Below are positions 18,157 through 26,487 of a stretch of 64,000 bases of DNA, one piece after another. The stretch lies in assembly GCF_009728485.1 (NCBI RefSeq), contig NZ_VVIQ01000006.1:62001-126000 (forward strand), read 5' to 3'. Origin of the DNA: Prevotella vespertina. GTDB taxonomy: Bacteria; Bacteroidota; Bacteroidia; Bacteroidales; Bacteroidaceae. A model generated the notes under the pieces. It saw only the letters and a list, made by a program, of their open reading frames with translations. It was not told the origin of the DNA and did not search any database. Numbering within the stretch: the first letter of the stretch is position 1; every line of letters begins with the position of its first letter. The translations under genes were made by a program, and so were the position numbers.

Positions 18157-19389
18157 ATGGTTCTTAACTATATCTGGATTGCACTATTTGTAATTGGCGT
18201 CCTCGTGGGCGTTATCAAACTTGTATTCATGGGTGATTACGATGCCTTACCAGCAATGATGGACTCCACATTCGAGGCTTCGAAGGTTGGATTTGAAATG
18301 ACATTAGGACTGACAGGCACACTTACTCTATGGATGGGAATGCTGAAGATTGGCGAAGATAGTGGCTTGGTGCAACGCTTAGCCAACTTTCTTAGTCCCG
18401 TACTCACCAAACTCTTCCCTGATATACCTAAGGGGCACCCTGCGTTGGGATCGATATTTATGAACTTCTCTGCCAATATGCTGGGACTTGATAATGCTGC
18501 AACTCCAGTGGGACTAAAGGCTATGCAGGAGTTACAAAGCCTTAATCCGAAGAAAGACACAGCAAGTAATCCGATGATAATGTTCCTCGTTTTGAATACT
18601 TCTGGTCTAACGATTATCCCCGTATCTATCATGGCTTACAGAGCAAAAGCAGGTGCTGCCGACCCTACAGATGTGTTTATTCCAATGTTACTCGCTACCT
18701 TGTGTTCCACACTCGTGGGTCTTTTGGTCACGTCTATATACCAGAAAATCAATCTATTCAATAAGGCTATCCTCACCGCAGCGGCTGTTGTTGCAGCATT
18801 GGTAGCAGGACTCTTCACTGCAATTCATGGTATGGATACCGAACAAACACAACATTTTTGTCGAATCCTCACCAGTTGCATTATGCTAGGAGCCATCATT
18901 CTCTTCATCTATGCAGGCTGGCGGAAGAAGTTGAACGTCTATAACTCATTCATAGAAGGAGCCAAAGGCGGATTCAAAGTGGCGGTTACTCTGATTCCTT
19001 ATTGCATAGCCATCCTCGCAGCTGTAGGTGTTTTCCGTGCATCAGGAGCACTCGATATGTTTCAAGACACCATTAAAGCAGGTGTAGAAATGCTCGGAAT
19101 GAATAGCGATTGGGTAAGTACTCTCCCCGTAGCATTGATGAAGCCACTCAGTGGACCAGGTGCGCGAGGGATGATGTTGGAGTGTTTTAACTCATTCGGA
19201 GTCGACTCTTTCATCGGACATACAGCCAGTATCTTACAAGGAAGCACGGACACAACCTTCTATATCCTAGCTATTTACTTCGGAAGTGTGGGTATTAAGA
19301 AATACAGATATTCAGTGGTTTGTGGTGTAATGGCGGACATTGCAGGTATGGTTGCAGCCGTTCTTTTCAGCTACTTCTTCTTTGCTTAA
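18157..19389 (+). CDS. SpmA-SpmB fusion (nucleoside-recognition/spore maturation type membrane protein)
   Basis: A 410-residue polytopic membrane protein made of two Gate (nucleoside recognition) domains. The SpmA-like half (~1-200) contains NFSANMLGLDNAATPVGL. The SpmB-like half (~220-410) contains LMKPLSGPGARGMML and GSTDTTFY. In Bacillus, SpmA and SpmB are separate proteins acting in spore core dehydration. Here they are fused in an organism with no sporulation genes, so the real role is unknown. It starts 5 bp after the second L,D-transpeptidase, hence one operon. Confidence 0.85.
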   Translation: MVLNYIWIALFVIGVLVGVIKLVFMGDYDALPAMMDSTFEASKVGFEMTLGLTGTLTLWMGMLKIGEDSGLVQRLANFLSPVLTKLFPDIPKGHPALGSIFMNFSANMLGLDNAATPVGLKAMQELQSLNPKKDTASNPMIMFLVLNTSGLTIIPVSIMAYRAKAGAADPTDVFIPMLLATLCSTLVGLLVTSIYQKINLFNKAILTAAAVVAALVAGLFTAIHGMDTEQTQHFCRILTSCIMLGAIILFIYAGWRKKLNVYNSFIEGAKGGFKVAVTLIPYCIAILAAVGVFRASGALDMFQDTIKAGVEMLGMNSDWVSTLPVALMKPLSGPGARGMMLECFNSFGVDSFIGHTASILQGSTDTTFYILAIYFGSVGIKKYRYSVVCGVMADIAGMVAAVLFSYFFFA

Positions 19390-19445
19390 TGTAAGAACAC
19401 GGCAAAAAAGTAGGAAGAATATTTGATTATAACATACAAAAGTAT

Positions 19446-19454
19446 TACCTTTGC
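19446..19454 (+). promoter_or_regulatory. -7 promoter box for the second tRNA-Gln
   Basis: TACCTTTGC ending 8 bp before the mature tRNA start. Confidence 0.7.
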
Positions 19455-19462
19455 ACCGCAAT

Positions 19463-19533
19463 TGTCCTATGGTGTAATGGTAGCACTACAGTTTTTGGTT
19501 CTGTCAGTGGTGGTTCGAATCCGCCTGGGACAA
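19463..19533 (+). tRNA. tRNA-Gln (anticodon TTG), copy 2
   Basis: Identical over all 71 nt to the copy at 15247-15317, with its own promoter and terminator. Confidence 0.95.
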
Positions 19534-19537
19534 CGTT

Positions 19538-19574
19538 AAAATCCGCTGATTCTGGTTGAGTCTGCGGATTTTTT
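19538..19574 (+). terminator. Terminator of the second tRNA-Gln
   Basis: AAAATCCGC (19538-19546) pairs with GCGGATTTT (19564-19572) followed by a run of T. Confidence 0.85.
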
Positions 19575-19607
19575 TGATTACACTAACAACCTAAATTACT
19601 ATCTTTT

Positions 19608-20837
19608 ATGAATTACCTAACAAGTAAACTCAACAAGACTTTTTTGTTTTTAACGATGTTATTAGGCTGTTGTTTGAACTCACAAGCAGGCAATCGTGAC
19701 TCGTTAGCACTGACTCCTCCAATGGGATTCATGACTTGGAACAAGTATGGAGAGGATATTAACGAGCAATTAATACGACAAATTGCAGACAAGATGGCGG
19801 CTGATGGCTATGCAGATGCAGGCTATCAATACATCTTTATTGATGATGCTTGGCAGGGAGGACGTGACAAACGCAATAACATTATACCTGATCCTGTGAA
19901 GTTCCCAAGCGGTATGAAGGCCTTAGCTGACTATGTTCATAGTCGTGGATTAAAGTTAGGTATCTATTCAGATGCGGCTCCTTTGACCTGTGCTGGCTAT
20001 ACTGCAAGTTATAACTTTGAGGAACAAGACGCAAAGACCTTCGCTGAGTGGGGAATGGACTACCTGAAATACGACTATTGTCACGCTCCTTCTGATAGTG
20101 CAGTTGCCCACGAGAGATACAAAAGAATGGGTGATGCGCTGGAGAAATCAGGGCGAAAAATAGCTCTCGGAGTGTGCGAATGGGGACAACTCAACCCCGA
20201 ACTATGGGCAAGACAGGCTGGTGGTTCGCTGTGGAGAATAAGCTATGACGTGCGAGATATGTGGAAGGACATAGTGAAACAAGGTGGTATGGGCATTTTA
20301 GACATCATCGACATTACCGAACCTCTCTACTCTTTTGCGGGTCCAGGGCACTGGAATGACATGGATATGCTGGTTGTTGGACTTGAAGGGAAAGGCGGCC
20401 CGTCAAGCGATTTAGGTGGTATTGGCTGTACATATACGGAGTATCAGACCCAAATGTCTATGTGGTGTATGTTCGCCTCGCCCTTGGCTATGAGTCATGA
20501 TATACTCAATGAGAATGCAGCAACACGTCGAATCCTACTCAACAAAGAGATTATTGCCATCAATCAAGACGCACTTGGCAAGGCAGCTCGGCTTGTTCAG
20601 CGCATTGGAGAGTGCCGTGTTTATCATCGTCAACTGACGAATAACCGACAGGCAATAGCTATTATGAATCCTTCTGACAAAGCTCAACGCATTAGCTTGC
20701 CCTTATCTTTCCTTGGCAAGAGTGCCAAATACGACTTTAGAGATGTTTGGGAACACAAGAACACATCGGTAAAGAAAGCATGGGAAGGTAAGTTAGAAGC
20801 CCACGAAACAAAAGTATTTGTCGTTACAGAAAAGTAA
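19608..20837 (+). CDS. Secreted alpha-galactosidase, GH27
   Basis: A 409-residue glycoside hydrolase with a signal peptide (ending near NSQAG). It removes alpha-linked galactose from oligosaccharides such as raffinose or from galactomannan. Visible motifs: PPMGFMTWNKYG at the start of the barrel, DDAWQ, the nucleophile LKYDYC (Asp156), and the acid/base Asp214 in WRISYD. A C-terminal beta-sandwich domain (~315-409) ends the protein. It stands alone, with no SusCD pair or other carbohydrate genes. It starts ~35 bp after the tRNA terminator. Confidence 0.92.
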   Translation: MNYLTSKLNKTFLFLTMLLGCCLNSQAGNRDSLALTPPMGFMTWNKYGEDINEQLIRQIADKMAADGYADAGYQYIFIDDAWQGGRDKRNNIIPDPVKFPSGMKALADYVHSRGLKLGIYSDAAPLTCAGYTASYNFEEQDAKTFAEWGMDYLKYDYCHAPSDSAVAHERYKRMGDALEKSGRKIALGVCEWGQLNPELWARQAGGSLWRISYDVRDMWKDIVKQGGMGILDIIDITEPLYSFAGPGHWNDMDMLVVGLEGKGGPSSDLGGIGCTYTEYQTQMSMWCMFASPLAMSHDILNENAATRRILLNKEIIAINQDALGKAARLVQRIGECRVYHRQLTNNRQAIAIMNPSDKAQRISLPLSFLGKSAKYDFRDVWEHKNTSVKKAWEGKLEAHETKVFVVTEK

Positions 20838-20852
20838 TGTTCTAACCATAAG

Positions 20853-20884
20853 AAAGGCTTGATGCGAATTCGTATCAAGCCTTT
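20853..20884 (+). terminator. GH27 terminator
   Basis: An 11-bp perfect stem AAAGGCTTGAT/ATCAAGCCTTT, extended by GCG AATT CGT in the loop, followed by TTTCT. Confidence 0.85.
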
Positions 20885-20936
20885 TTCTATTGCAACAAAC
20901 ACTCCTTTAGAATCCGTCTTAACCATCTACAGGATT

Positions 20937-21002
20937 ATTACAAGTGCTTTGGAGAAGTATTACAAAGCACTTGGAGAAGTATTACAGAAGCCTTGTAATA
21001 AT
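20937..21002. repeat. 22-bp-period array (three units)
   Basis: Units begin at 20937, 20959 and 20981, each with ATTACA; the first two also share GGAGAAGT. The core of unit 1 (AAGTGCTTTG) is the reverse complement of the core of unit 2 (CAAAGCACTT), so neighbouring units could form a hairpin. The array lies between the convergent alpha-galactosidase and ahpC genes. Confidence 0.75.
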
Positions 21003-21041
21003 CTGGAGAGGCATGAATTGGATTAGAGAACATAAAGGAAT

Positions 21042-21070
21042 GGAGGGATAAACACGATGTTTACCCCTCC
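21042..21070 (-). terminator. Hairpin downstream of ahpC
   Basis: GGAGGG(A)TAAAC pairs with GTTTA(C)CCCTCC with one mismatch, between the 22-bp array and the ahpC stop. Confidence 0.5.
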
Positions 21071-21120
21071 ACAGTCATATTTCATAATGTTTAGTCAACC
21101 TATAAGCGCAAATGAGAGAA

Positions 21121-21687
21121 TTAGATCTTACCCACGAGATCAATGCTTGGCTTCAATGTCTTTGCGCCTCTCGTCCATCTTGCTGGACAAACTTCTCCAT
21201 CGTGAGTAGCGACAAATTGAGCTGCTTCAACCTTACGCACTAACTCTTCTGCATTGCGTCCTATGCTGTTATCTTGTATCTCTGCAACCTTGATACGGCC
21301 TTCTGGATCCACTAAGAATGTGCCACGATAAGCCAAACCCTCATCCTCTTTGTAAACACCAAAGCCACGGCTCAATACGCCTGTTGGGTCGGCAAGCATG
21401 GTGTACTTAATCTTCTTGATGCTTTCAGATGCGTCATGCCATGCCTTGTGAACAAAGTGTGTATCGCAACTAACCGAGAATACCTCAACACCCATAGCCT
21501 TTAATTGCTCGTACTTATCAGCAAGATCCTCTAACTCAGTAGGACATACGAATGTAAAGTCAGCTGGATAGAAGAAGAACAAAGCCCACTTGCCTTCGAT
21601 ATCCTTGCTTGATACGCTCTTAAACTGTCCGTCTTGGAAGGCTTGAACACTAAATTCTGGTGCTAATGAATTGATGATTGGTTCCAT
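21121..21687 (-). CDS. ahpC: Peroxiredoxin AhpC
   Basis: A 188-residue typical 2-Cys peroxiredoxin that reduces H2O2, organic hydroperoxides and peroxynitrite in the cytoplasm. The peroxidatic Cys is in FTFVCPTEL and the resolving Cys in EVCPARW. The start MEPIINS at 21687 is preferred; a longer open frame upstream covers the promoter. The flavoprotein reductase ahpF is not adjacent in this window. It is divergent from oxyR, with an OxyR-like operator between. Confidence 0.95.
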   Translation of the reverse strand: MEPIINSLAPEFSVQAFQDGQFKSVSSKDIEGKWALFFFYPADFTFVCPTELEDLADKYEQLKAMGVEVFSVSCDTHFVHKAWHDASESIKKIKYTMLADPTGVLSRGFGVYKEDEGLAYRGTFLVDPEGRIKVAEIQDNSIGRNAEELVRKVEAAQFVATHDGEVCPARWTRGAKTLKPSIDLVGKI

Positions 21688-21731
21688 ATATGAATATACT
21701 TTAATTATGAGAAAATGTTTTGTTTCGTGAT

Positions 21732-21740
21732 GCAAAGATA
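21732..21740 (-). promoter_or_regulatory. -7 promoter box for ahpC
   Basis: TATCTTTGC on the minus strand, 45 bp upstream of the ahpC start. Confidence 0.65.
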
Positions 21741-21773
21741 GATTTTCTATTTGTCGTGACCAACTGATTATTT

Positions 21774-21798
21774 CTATTAGATGATAGAGAAAATCTAT
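21774..21798. promoter_or_regulatory. oxyR operator: Putative OxyR operator
   Basis: CTAT-n6-ATAG-n7-CTAT at 21774, 21784 and 21795. This gives three of the four quarter-sites of the OxyR consensus ATAG-n7-CTAT-n7-ATAG-n7-CTAT. It sits ~35-65 bp upstream of the ahpC -7 box, where an OxyR activator would bind. Confidence 0.65.
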
Positions 21799-21949
21799 AA
21801 AGGGCATTATGAGCACTGAAAATGAACTACTTACAGCGTGTAAGTAGTCGTCAATAATAATTGAGAATATTGATACCTAGAAATCATGATTATCGTTTGT
21901 TTTTAGATTTATTACAGGCTAAGTCAATCCGAGTTCGGCTTTTTATTCC

Positions 21950-21958
21950 TATATTTGT
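21950..21958 (+). promoter_or_regulatory. -7 promoter box for oxyR
   Basis: TATATTTGT, 27 bp upstream of the oxyR start. Confidence 0.5.
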
Positions 21959-21984
21959 TGCATTCTTTATAGCTCAATAAGACG

Positions 21985-22887
21985 ATGACACTACAACAAT
22001 TAGAATATGTTATGGCACTATATCGGCTCAAACATTTTGCCAAAGCTGCCGATGAGTGCAATGTAACACAGCCCACTCTGAGTTCGATGATACAAAAGTT
22101 AGAGAATGAGTTGGGCGTTAAGATCTTCGATAGAAAGCAGCAACCCATACAGCCAACAAAGGCTGGTAGGGTGGTGATAGAGCATGCGTGGAAGGTTCTC
22201 TCACGTGCAAAGAAACTAAAACAGACGATAGAAGAGGAGCAGAAAACGCTTACGGGAACCTTTGAAGTGGCTGTTTTGCCAACGATAGCACCTTATCTTA
22301 TCCCACGATTCTTCCCTCAGTTGATGAAAGAACACCCTGAAATGGATGTGAGAATAACGGAGATGAAGACGGATGAAATGTGTCGTGCGATCAGAAAAGG
22401 GAATATTGATGCAGGGATATTGGCGCAGGTGAGTGGTTTGGAAGAGATGAATTGCACCACACTCTACCATGAACAGTTCCTGGCTTATGTAGCGAAAGAG
22501 GATCCATTGTACGCTTGTAAGTTCATACGACCAGCTGATTTGTCAGGAGAATACCTATGGTTATTGGACGAAGGGCACTGTTTTCGAGATCAACTCGTTA
22601 AGTTCTGCCATCTTAAATCGGCTTCATTGAGTAAGAAGAGTTACAATCTCGGGAGCATAGAAACCTTTATGCGCATTGTTGAAAATGGTAAAGGGGTGAC
22701 GTTTATACCGCAATTAGCATTGCCACAACTCAATGAAGAGCAACGAAAACTGGTGCGTTCTTTTGCCCATCCTGTGCCTTCGCGTGAGATAGTTATGATG
22801 ACTTCGCCTAACTTCATACGGCATACATTGTTGGAGATGCTGGTAAATCGCATCCGAGAATCACTACCTGAAGAGATGAAGAAATAG
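21985..22887 (+). CDS. oxyR: Hydrogen-peroxide-sensing regulator OxyR
   Basis: A 300-residue LysR-type regulator. The N-terminal winged HTH covers residues ~1-60 (TLQQLEYVMALY, ECNVTQPTLSSMIQKLE). The sensor domain carries GHCFRDQ and KFCHLK, whose cysteines fall at residues 199 and 208, the same positions as the redox pair of E. coli OxyR. Together with the divergent ahpC and the intervening operator, this is strong support for the peroxide-sensing function. Confidence 0.93.
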   Translation: MTLQQLEYVMALYRLKHFAKAADECNVTQPTLSSMIQKLENELGVKIFDRKQQPIQPTKAGRVVIEHAWKVLSRAKKLKQTIEEEQKTLTGTFEVAVLPTIAPYLIPRFFPQLMKEHPEMDVRITEMKTDEMCRAIRKGNIDAGILAQVSGLEEMNCTTLYHEQFLAYVAKEDPLYACKFIRPADLSGEYLWLLDEGHCFRDQLVKFCHLKSASLSKKSYNLGSIETFMRIVENGKGVTFIPQLALPQLNEEQRKLVRSFAHPVPSREIVMMTSPNFIRHTLLEMLVNRIRESLPEEMKK

Positions 22888-22925
22888 AGATTTTGGACTG
22901 AGGAAAATAGACTTTTAGAAACGAA

Positions 22926-22978
22926 AAAGGCTGCATCAAATATCCAACAAACGATTGGAAACATTTGATACAGCCTTG
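22926..22978. terminator. Bidirectional terminator between oxyR and ddl
   Basis: AAGGCTGCATCAAAT (22926-22940) pairs with ATTTGATACAGCCTT (22964-22978) with one mismatch, between convergent genes. Confidence 0.8.
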
Positions 22979-23010
22979 TTCTTTATAGATAGAAAATGCG
23001 TTCTTGTGAA

Positions 23011-24009
23011 TTACTTGAACTGATTTTCAACAATTTCACTCAATACTTCCTTGATATCTAAGCCTGCTGCACGCACCTGTTGAGGGATGAAACTGGTGGC
23101 AGTCATGCCTGGTGTGGTGTTAATCTCAAGCATATTGATAACATCATTGCCCTCTTTATCCTTCGAGATGATATAGTCAATGCGGATGATACCATTGGCA
23201 TGAAGGATGTCATAAATGCGACTGGTTTCTGCTGCTACACGCTTTGCAGTGTCGGGATTGATACGTGCTGGGGTTATTTCCTGCACCTGTCCGTTGTACT
23301 TCGCATTGTAATCAAAGAACTCATTGTTGGTTACTACCTCCGTAGCAGGGAACACAATGGACTTATCTTTAGTCTTATAAACACCTTGCGAGATCTCTGT
23401 TCCATCCAAGAAACCCTCTATCATGACCTCATCACTCTCCATAAATGCAACGCGAAGGGCTGGTGCTAACTGGTCAATGTTCTTTACCTTTGATACACCA
23501 AAGCTACTTCCATCAGCGGCGGGCTTAACGAAACAAGGCATACCAAGACGTTTTTCGATTTCCTCCTCATTGTATTCTTCACCACGACGAAGCAATATGC
23601 TGTCTGCAACATTTACCCCGAAACCACGGAGATAATTGTTCAGAACGTACTTGTCAAAGGTTAATGCCTCGACTAAAACGCCTGATGTTGAATAAGGAAG
23701 GTGTATCAAATCGAAGTAACCTTGCATGATTCCATTCTCGCCAGGGGCTCCATGAATGGTAATATACGCATAGTCGAACTCTATGTGTTTACCATTTTCG
23801 ATAAAAGAAAAGTCGTTCTTATCAATAGGAGCAGATGTCCCATCCTCTAACTCAACGTGCCAATCAATGCCTTTAACATCTACGATATATATATTATAAC
23901 GTTCCTTGTCAAAGAAAGAATACAACCCTTGTGCTGAATGCATTGATACATCATGTTCTGATGAGTCACCACCACATACGATGGCAATCGTTCGCTTCAA
24001 ATCTTTCAT
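23011..24009 (-). CDS. ddl: D-alanine--D-alanine ligase
   Basis: A 332-residue ATP-grasp enzyme that makes D-Ala-D-Ala for peptidoglycan. Motifs: VCGGDSSEHDVS at the N terminus, ITIHGAPGENG, PCFVKPAADGSSFGVSKV, and EINTTPGMT near the C terminus. Normal length. It is followed by nothing close on the same strand (next feature oxyR, convergent). Upstream, 95 bp away, are the pseudouridine synthase and PASTA genes, probably one transcript. Confidence 0.95.
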   Translation of the reverse strand: MKDLKRTIAIVCGGDSSEHDVSMHSAQGLYSFFDKERYNIYIVDVKGIDWHVELEDGTSAPIDKNDFSFIENGKHIEFDYAYITIHGAPGENGIMQGYFDLIHLPYSTSGVLVEALTFDKYVLNNYLRGFGVNVADSILLRRGEEYNEEEIEKRLGMPCFVKPAADGSSFGVSKVKNIDQLAPALRVAFMESDEVMIEGFLDGTEISQGVYKTKDKSIVFPATEVVTNNEFFDYNAKYNGQVQEITPARINPDTAKRVAAETSRIYDILHANGIIRIDYIISKDKEGNDVINMLEINTTPGMTATSFIPQQVRAAGLDIKEVLSEIVENQFK

Positions 24010-24104
24010 TATACCTGTTTATTTAGTTCTATCTAACTGTTCCTGTCGTTCTCATTATGTTCTTGAGAGATAGAAACCTGTTTTACTTATTTTATCATGT
24101 ACTA

Positions 24105-25205
24105 TTACTGATTGTCAATGCCTGTATGACCATTGATAAACTCACGCCACTTTGTTATCAGTGAGGCTAAGTCTTGAGGCAAGTCACTCGTGAAATCCAT
24201 TTGTTGACCAGTAACCGGATGGACGAAACCAAGGGTTCGGGCATGGAGTGCTTGACGATTACAAAGGGTCAAGCAGTTGCGTATGAAGGCTTTATAAGAG
24301 CTTGACCTTTGACCGCGAAGAATCTCTGTTCCACCATAACGTTCATCTCCAAACAGGGGGTGACCGATATGTTTCATGTGTGCACGAATCTGATGTGTAC
24401 GTCCCGTTTCAAGTACACATTCGATGAGAGTTGTATAGCCGAAACGCTCAAGAACACGGTAATGAGTGACGGCAGGCTTGCCTATCTCTGAATCAGGAGG
24501 GAATACTGTCATGCGAAGTCTGTCCTTAGGATCACGCGCAATATTACCTTCTATACGCCCTTCATCAGCTGTTAGATTACCCCAAACGAGGGCATTGTAA
24601 CTGCGATGGGTGGTCTTATTGAAGAACTGTTTACCTAATATTGTCTTCGCATCAGGGGTCTTGGCAATCACCAATAAACCGCTTGTGTCTTTATCAATTC
24701 GGTGCACTAAACCAACCTCTGGGTCGTTTGGATCGAATGAAGGTAAGTCCTTCAAGTGCCAGGCAATAGCGTTAATCAATGTTCCATGAAAGTTCCCTGC
24801 ACCTGGGTGAACGACTAATCCTGCAGGCTTATTAACCACCATTAAAGCATTGTCCTCATAAACGATATCCAATGGAATATCCTCTGCTTCAATGGTGTTA
24901 TCATGCTTCGGTCTGTCAAGCATCAGTGTGATTGTATCCTCTGGGCGTACCTTGTAATTGCTCTTAACTGGTGCTCCATTCACATGAATGAAGCCTGCGT
25001 CGGCAGCTTTCTGAATACGATTACGACTGGAGTGTTGCATACGTTCGAATAGAAACTTATCTATTCTCACTGGCACCTGACCTTTATCAACCTCTACACG
25101 GAAGTGTTCGTACAACTCGCCATCACCCTCTTCTGACTCTGTGGAAGTCAGTAAGTCATCAGATAGCTCATCATCATATAGCATTTCCTCATCCGTTCTC
25201 ATCAT
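24105..25205 (-). CDS. RluA-family 23S rRNA pseudouridine synthase (RluD-like)
   Basis: A 366-residue protein. An acidic N-terminal extension (~1-30) precedes an S4 RNA-binding domain (VRIDKFLFERM...IHVNGAPVK) and the catalytic domain. The latter holds the active-site Asp in LVHRIDKDTSGLLVIAK, plus HPGAGNF and GRTHQIRAHMKHIGHPLFGD. It converts uridines of large-subunit rRNA to pseudouridine; RluD is the most likely orthologue. The start lies 3 bp after the stop of the PASTA gene, so the two are co-transcribed. Confidence 0.9.
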   Translation of the reverse strand: MMRTDEEMLYDDELSDDLLTSTESEEGDGELYEHFRVEVDKGQVPVRIDKFLFERMQHSSRNRIQKAADAGFIHVNGAPVKSNYKVRPEDTITLMLDRPKHDNTIEAEDIPLDIVYEDNALMVVNKPAGLVVHPGAGNFHGTLINAIAWHLKDLPSFDPNDPEVGLVHRIDKDTSGLLVIAKTPDAKTILGKQFFNKTTHRSYNALVWGNLTADEGRIEGNIARDPKDRLRMTVFPPDSEIGKPAVTHYRVLERFGYTTLIECVLETGRTHQIRAHMKHIGHPLFGDERYGGTEILRGQRSSSYKAFIRNCLTLCNRQALHARTLGFVHPVTGQQMDFTSDLPQDLASLITKWREFINGHTGIDNQ

Positions 25206-25208
25206 GCT

Positions 25209-25988
25209 TTATTCAGTCGGTTTCGTTGATGAAGGGTCAGCAGGTAAACCTGAATGAGAGGATGAATTAGACCCACTTGAGCCTGACTTCCGTCGTTCAT
25301 CCTTTATTTCATTGCCGTTCTCATCTACTGGTACTTCCACATACTCATAAACTTCATCATACTTCGGACGCTTCTGCTCCACTTCAACATCTTCATATTC
25401 TGGCTCGTTCAAACCCGATGTATCAGTTATTTCTCGTGTACCATCTCCTACCTGTAAGACAATCACTGCATCTGCTGGAACACGATCGCCAGCTTGCACA
25501 TGTTTGCCATTTACAAGAATACCATATATCCAGTCCTTCTCTCCTGGTATATATTCTGGCTCACCAACTTTGAATCCCATAGATAATAACTGGGCTTGCG
25601 CTTCACGCAAAGAGTTATTGTCTATGATGTCAGGAATAACCAATGAAGGTGCACTGGCAGCGTTAATTGTAACATAGATAACGTGTGTAGACTTAACGCG
25701 CTTACCACCAACTGGAGATTGCTCAAGTATGCAATCAGGGGGAAGATCCTTAACATATCCAGTGTCGGTAACCTCTATCTTTAGTCCAACCTTATCCATG
25801 ATATCAACCGCATCATCGTATTGTTTATGAATAACGTTCGGCACCACGATGGATTCACCGTGTAAGGTATAGTAGTCAAGACCGAACTTAACTCCTATTG
25901 CCAACAATAGAACAAGTATCACGATAGCAAGAATATTGCCCCAGATATATGTGCTATTAAACTTATGGAAGAATTCTCTTGATGTCAT
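25209..25988 (-). CDS. PASTA-domain membrane protein
   Basis: A 259-residue protein. An N-terminal TM helix (~18-40) is followed by PASTA repeats (~45-185; VPNVIHKQYDDAVDIMDKVGL, then a second with DIIDNNSLREAQAQLLSMGF and a third, weaker one). The tail is acidic then Ser/Pro-rich. PASTA domains bind peptidoglycan or beta-lactam-like ligands and usually occur in PBPs or Ser/Thr kinases; here there is no kinase or transpeptidase domain. The ATG at 25988 is used. It lies next to ddl, consistent with a cell-wall role. Confidence 0.87.
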   Translation of the reverse strand: MTSREFFHKFNSTYIWGNILAIVILVLLLAIGVKFGLDYYTLHGESIVVPNVIHKQYDDAVDIMDKVGLKIEVTDTGYVKDLPPDCILEQSPVGGKRVKSTHVIYVTINAASAPSLVIPDIIDNNSLREAQAQLLSMGFKVGEPEYIPGEKDWIYGILVNGKHVQAGDRVPADAVIVLQVGDGTREITDTSGLNEPEYEDVEVEQKRPKYDEVYEYVEVPVDENGNEIKDERRKSGSSGSNSSSHSGLPADPSSTKPTE

Positions 25989-26021
25989 CAATCTAATTAA
26001 CTGACCTTAATAATAGATGTG

Positions 26022-26030
26022 GCAAAGGTA
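26022..26030 (-). promoter_or_regulatory. -7 promoter box for the PASTA-rluD-ddl unit
   Basis: TACCTTTGC on the minus strand, 34 bp before the PASTA start. Confidence 0.6.
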
Positions 26031-26032
26031 GA

Positions 26033-26076
26033 CAAAAAAACGGAAAGAAGCAAAGATTACCCTCTACTTCTTTCCG
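26033..26076 (-). terminator. rpmH terminator
   Basis: CGGAAAGAAG (26041-26050) pairs with CTTCTTTCCG (26067-26076). On the minus strand the stem is followed by a run of seven T. Confidence 0.85.
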
Positions 26077-26115
26077 CTTCTGCGCTAAATCCCTATGGGA
26101 AAAGCGTTCTCGTTC

Positions 26116-26271
26116 TTACTTACCGTGATGTTCGTCAGAAACAGTTAACTTCTTACGACCCTTGGCACGACGTGCTGCTAATACGCGGCGACCGTCCTTT
26201 GTAGCCATTCTCTCACGGAAACCGTGCTTGTTTACACGACGACGATTGTGAGGCTGAAATGTTCTTTTCAT
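26116..26271 (-). CDS. rpmH: 50S ribosomal protein L34
   Basis: A 51-residue basic protein starting [18 protein letters not shown] and continuing [19 protein letters not shown], the invariant L34 pattern, with a short C-terminal extension ([12 protein letters not shown]). It is a component of the large ribosomal subunit. An overlapping open frame on the other strand is only a shadow. No dnaA or origin is next to it, unlike the layout in many bacteria. It is divergent from efp. Confidence 0.97.
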   Translation of the reverse strand: MKRTFQPHNRRRVNKHGFRERMATKDGRRVLAARRAKGRKKLTVSDEHHGK

Positions 26272-26340
26272 TGTTCTTATCCTATTTTATTGTTATTATG
26301 CGAACTCTTTTCGACAAGATAAGACCTGTCGTTACGGGTT

Positions 26341-26349
26341 GCAAAATTA
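26341..26349 (-). promoter_or_regulatory. -7 promoter box for rpmH
   Basis: TAATTTTGC on the minus strand, 70 bp upstream of rpmH. Confidence 0.5.
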
Positions 26350-26422
26350 CTTAATCTTTTTGAATTAACCAAAGAAACCATGTTTTTTACGCCTTTTATT
26401 TATGTTTTTCCTATAATTTCTG

Positions 26423-26431
26423 TAACTTTGC
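26423..26431 (+). promoter_or_regulatory. -7 promoter box for efp
   Basis: TAACTTTGC, 57 bp upstream of the efp start. Confidence 0.65.
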
Positions 26432-26487
26432 AGCGCTTTAAGTAGATTAAAGAGAATAAAAAGTAACAAATTAGATATTAGTAAATT

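Noticed and set aside
26019..26204. Plus-strand open frame opposite rpmH
   Set aside because: It is antisense to a certain ribosomal protein gene and its terminator.
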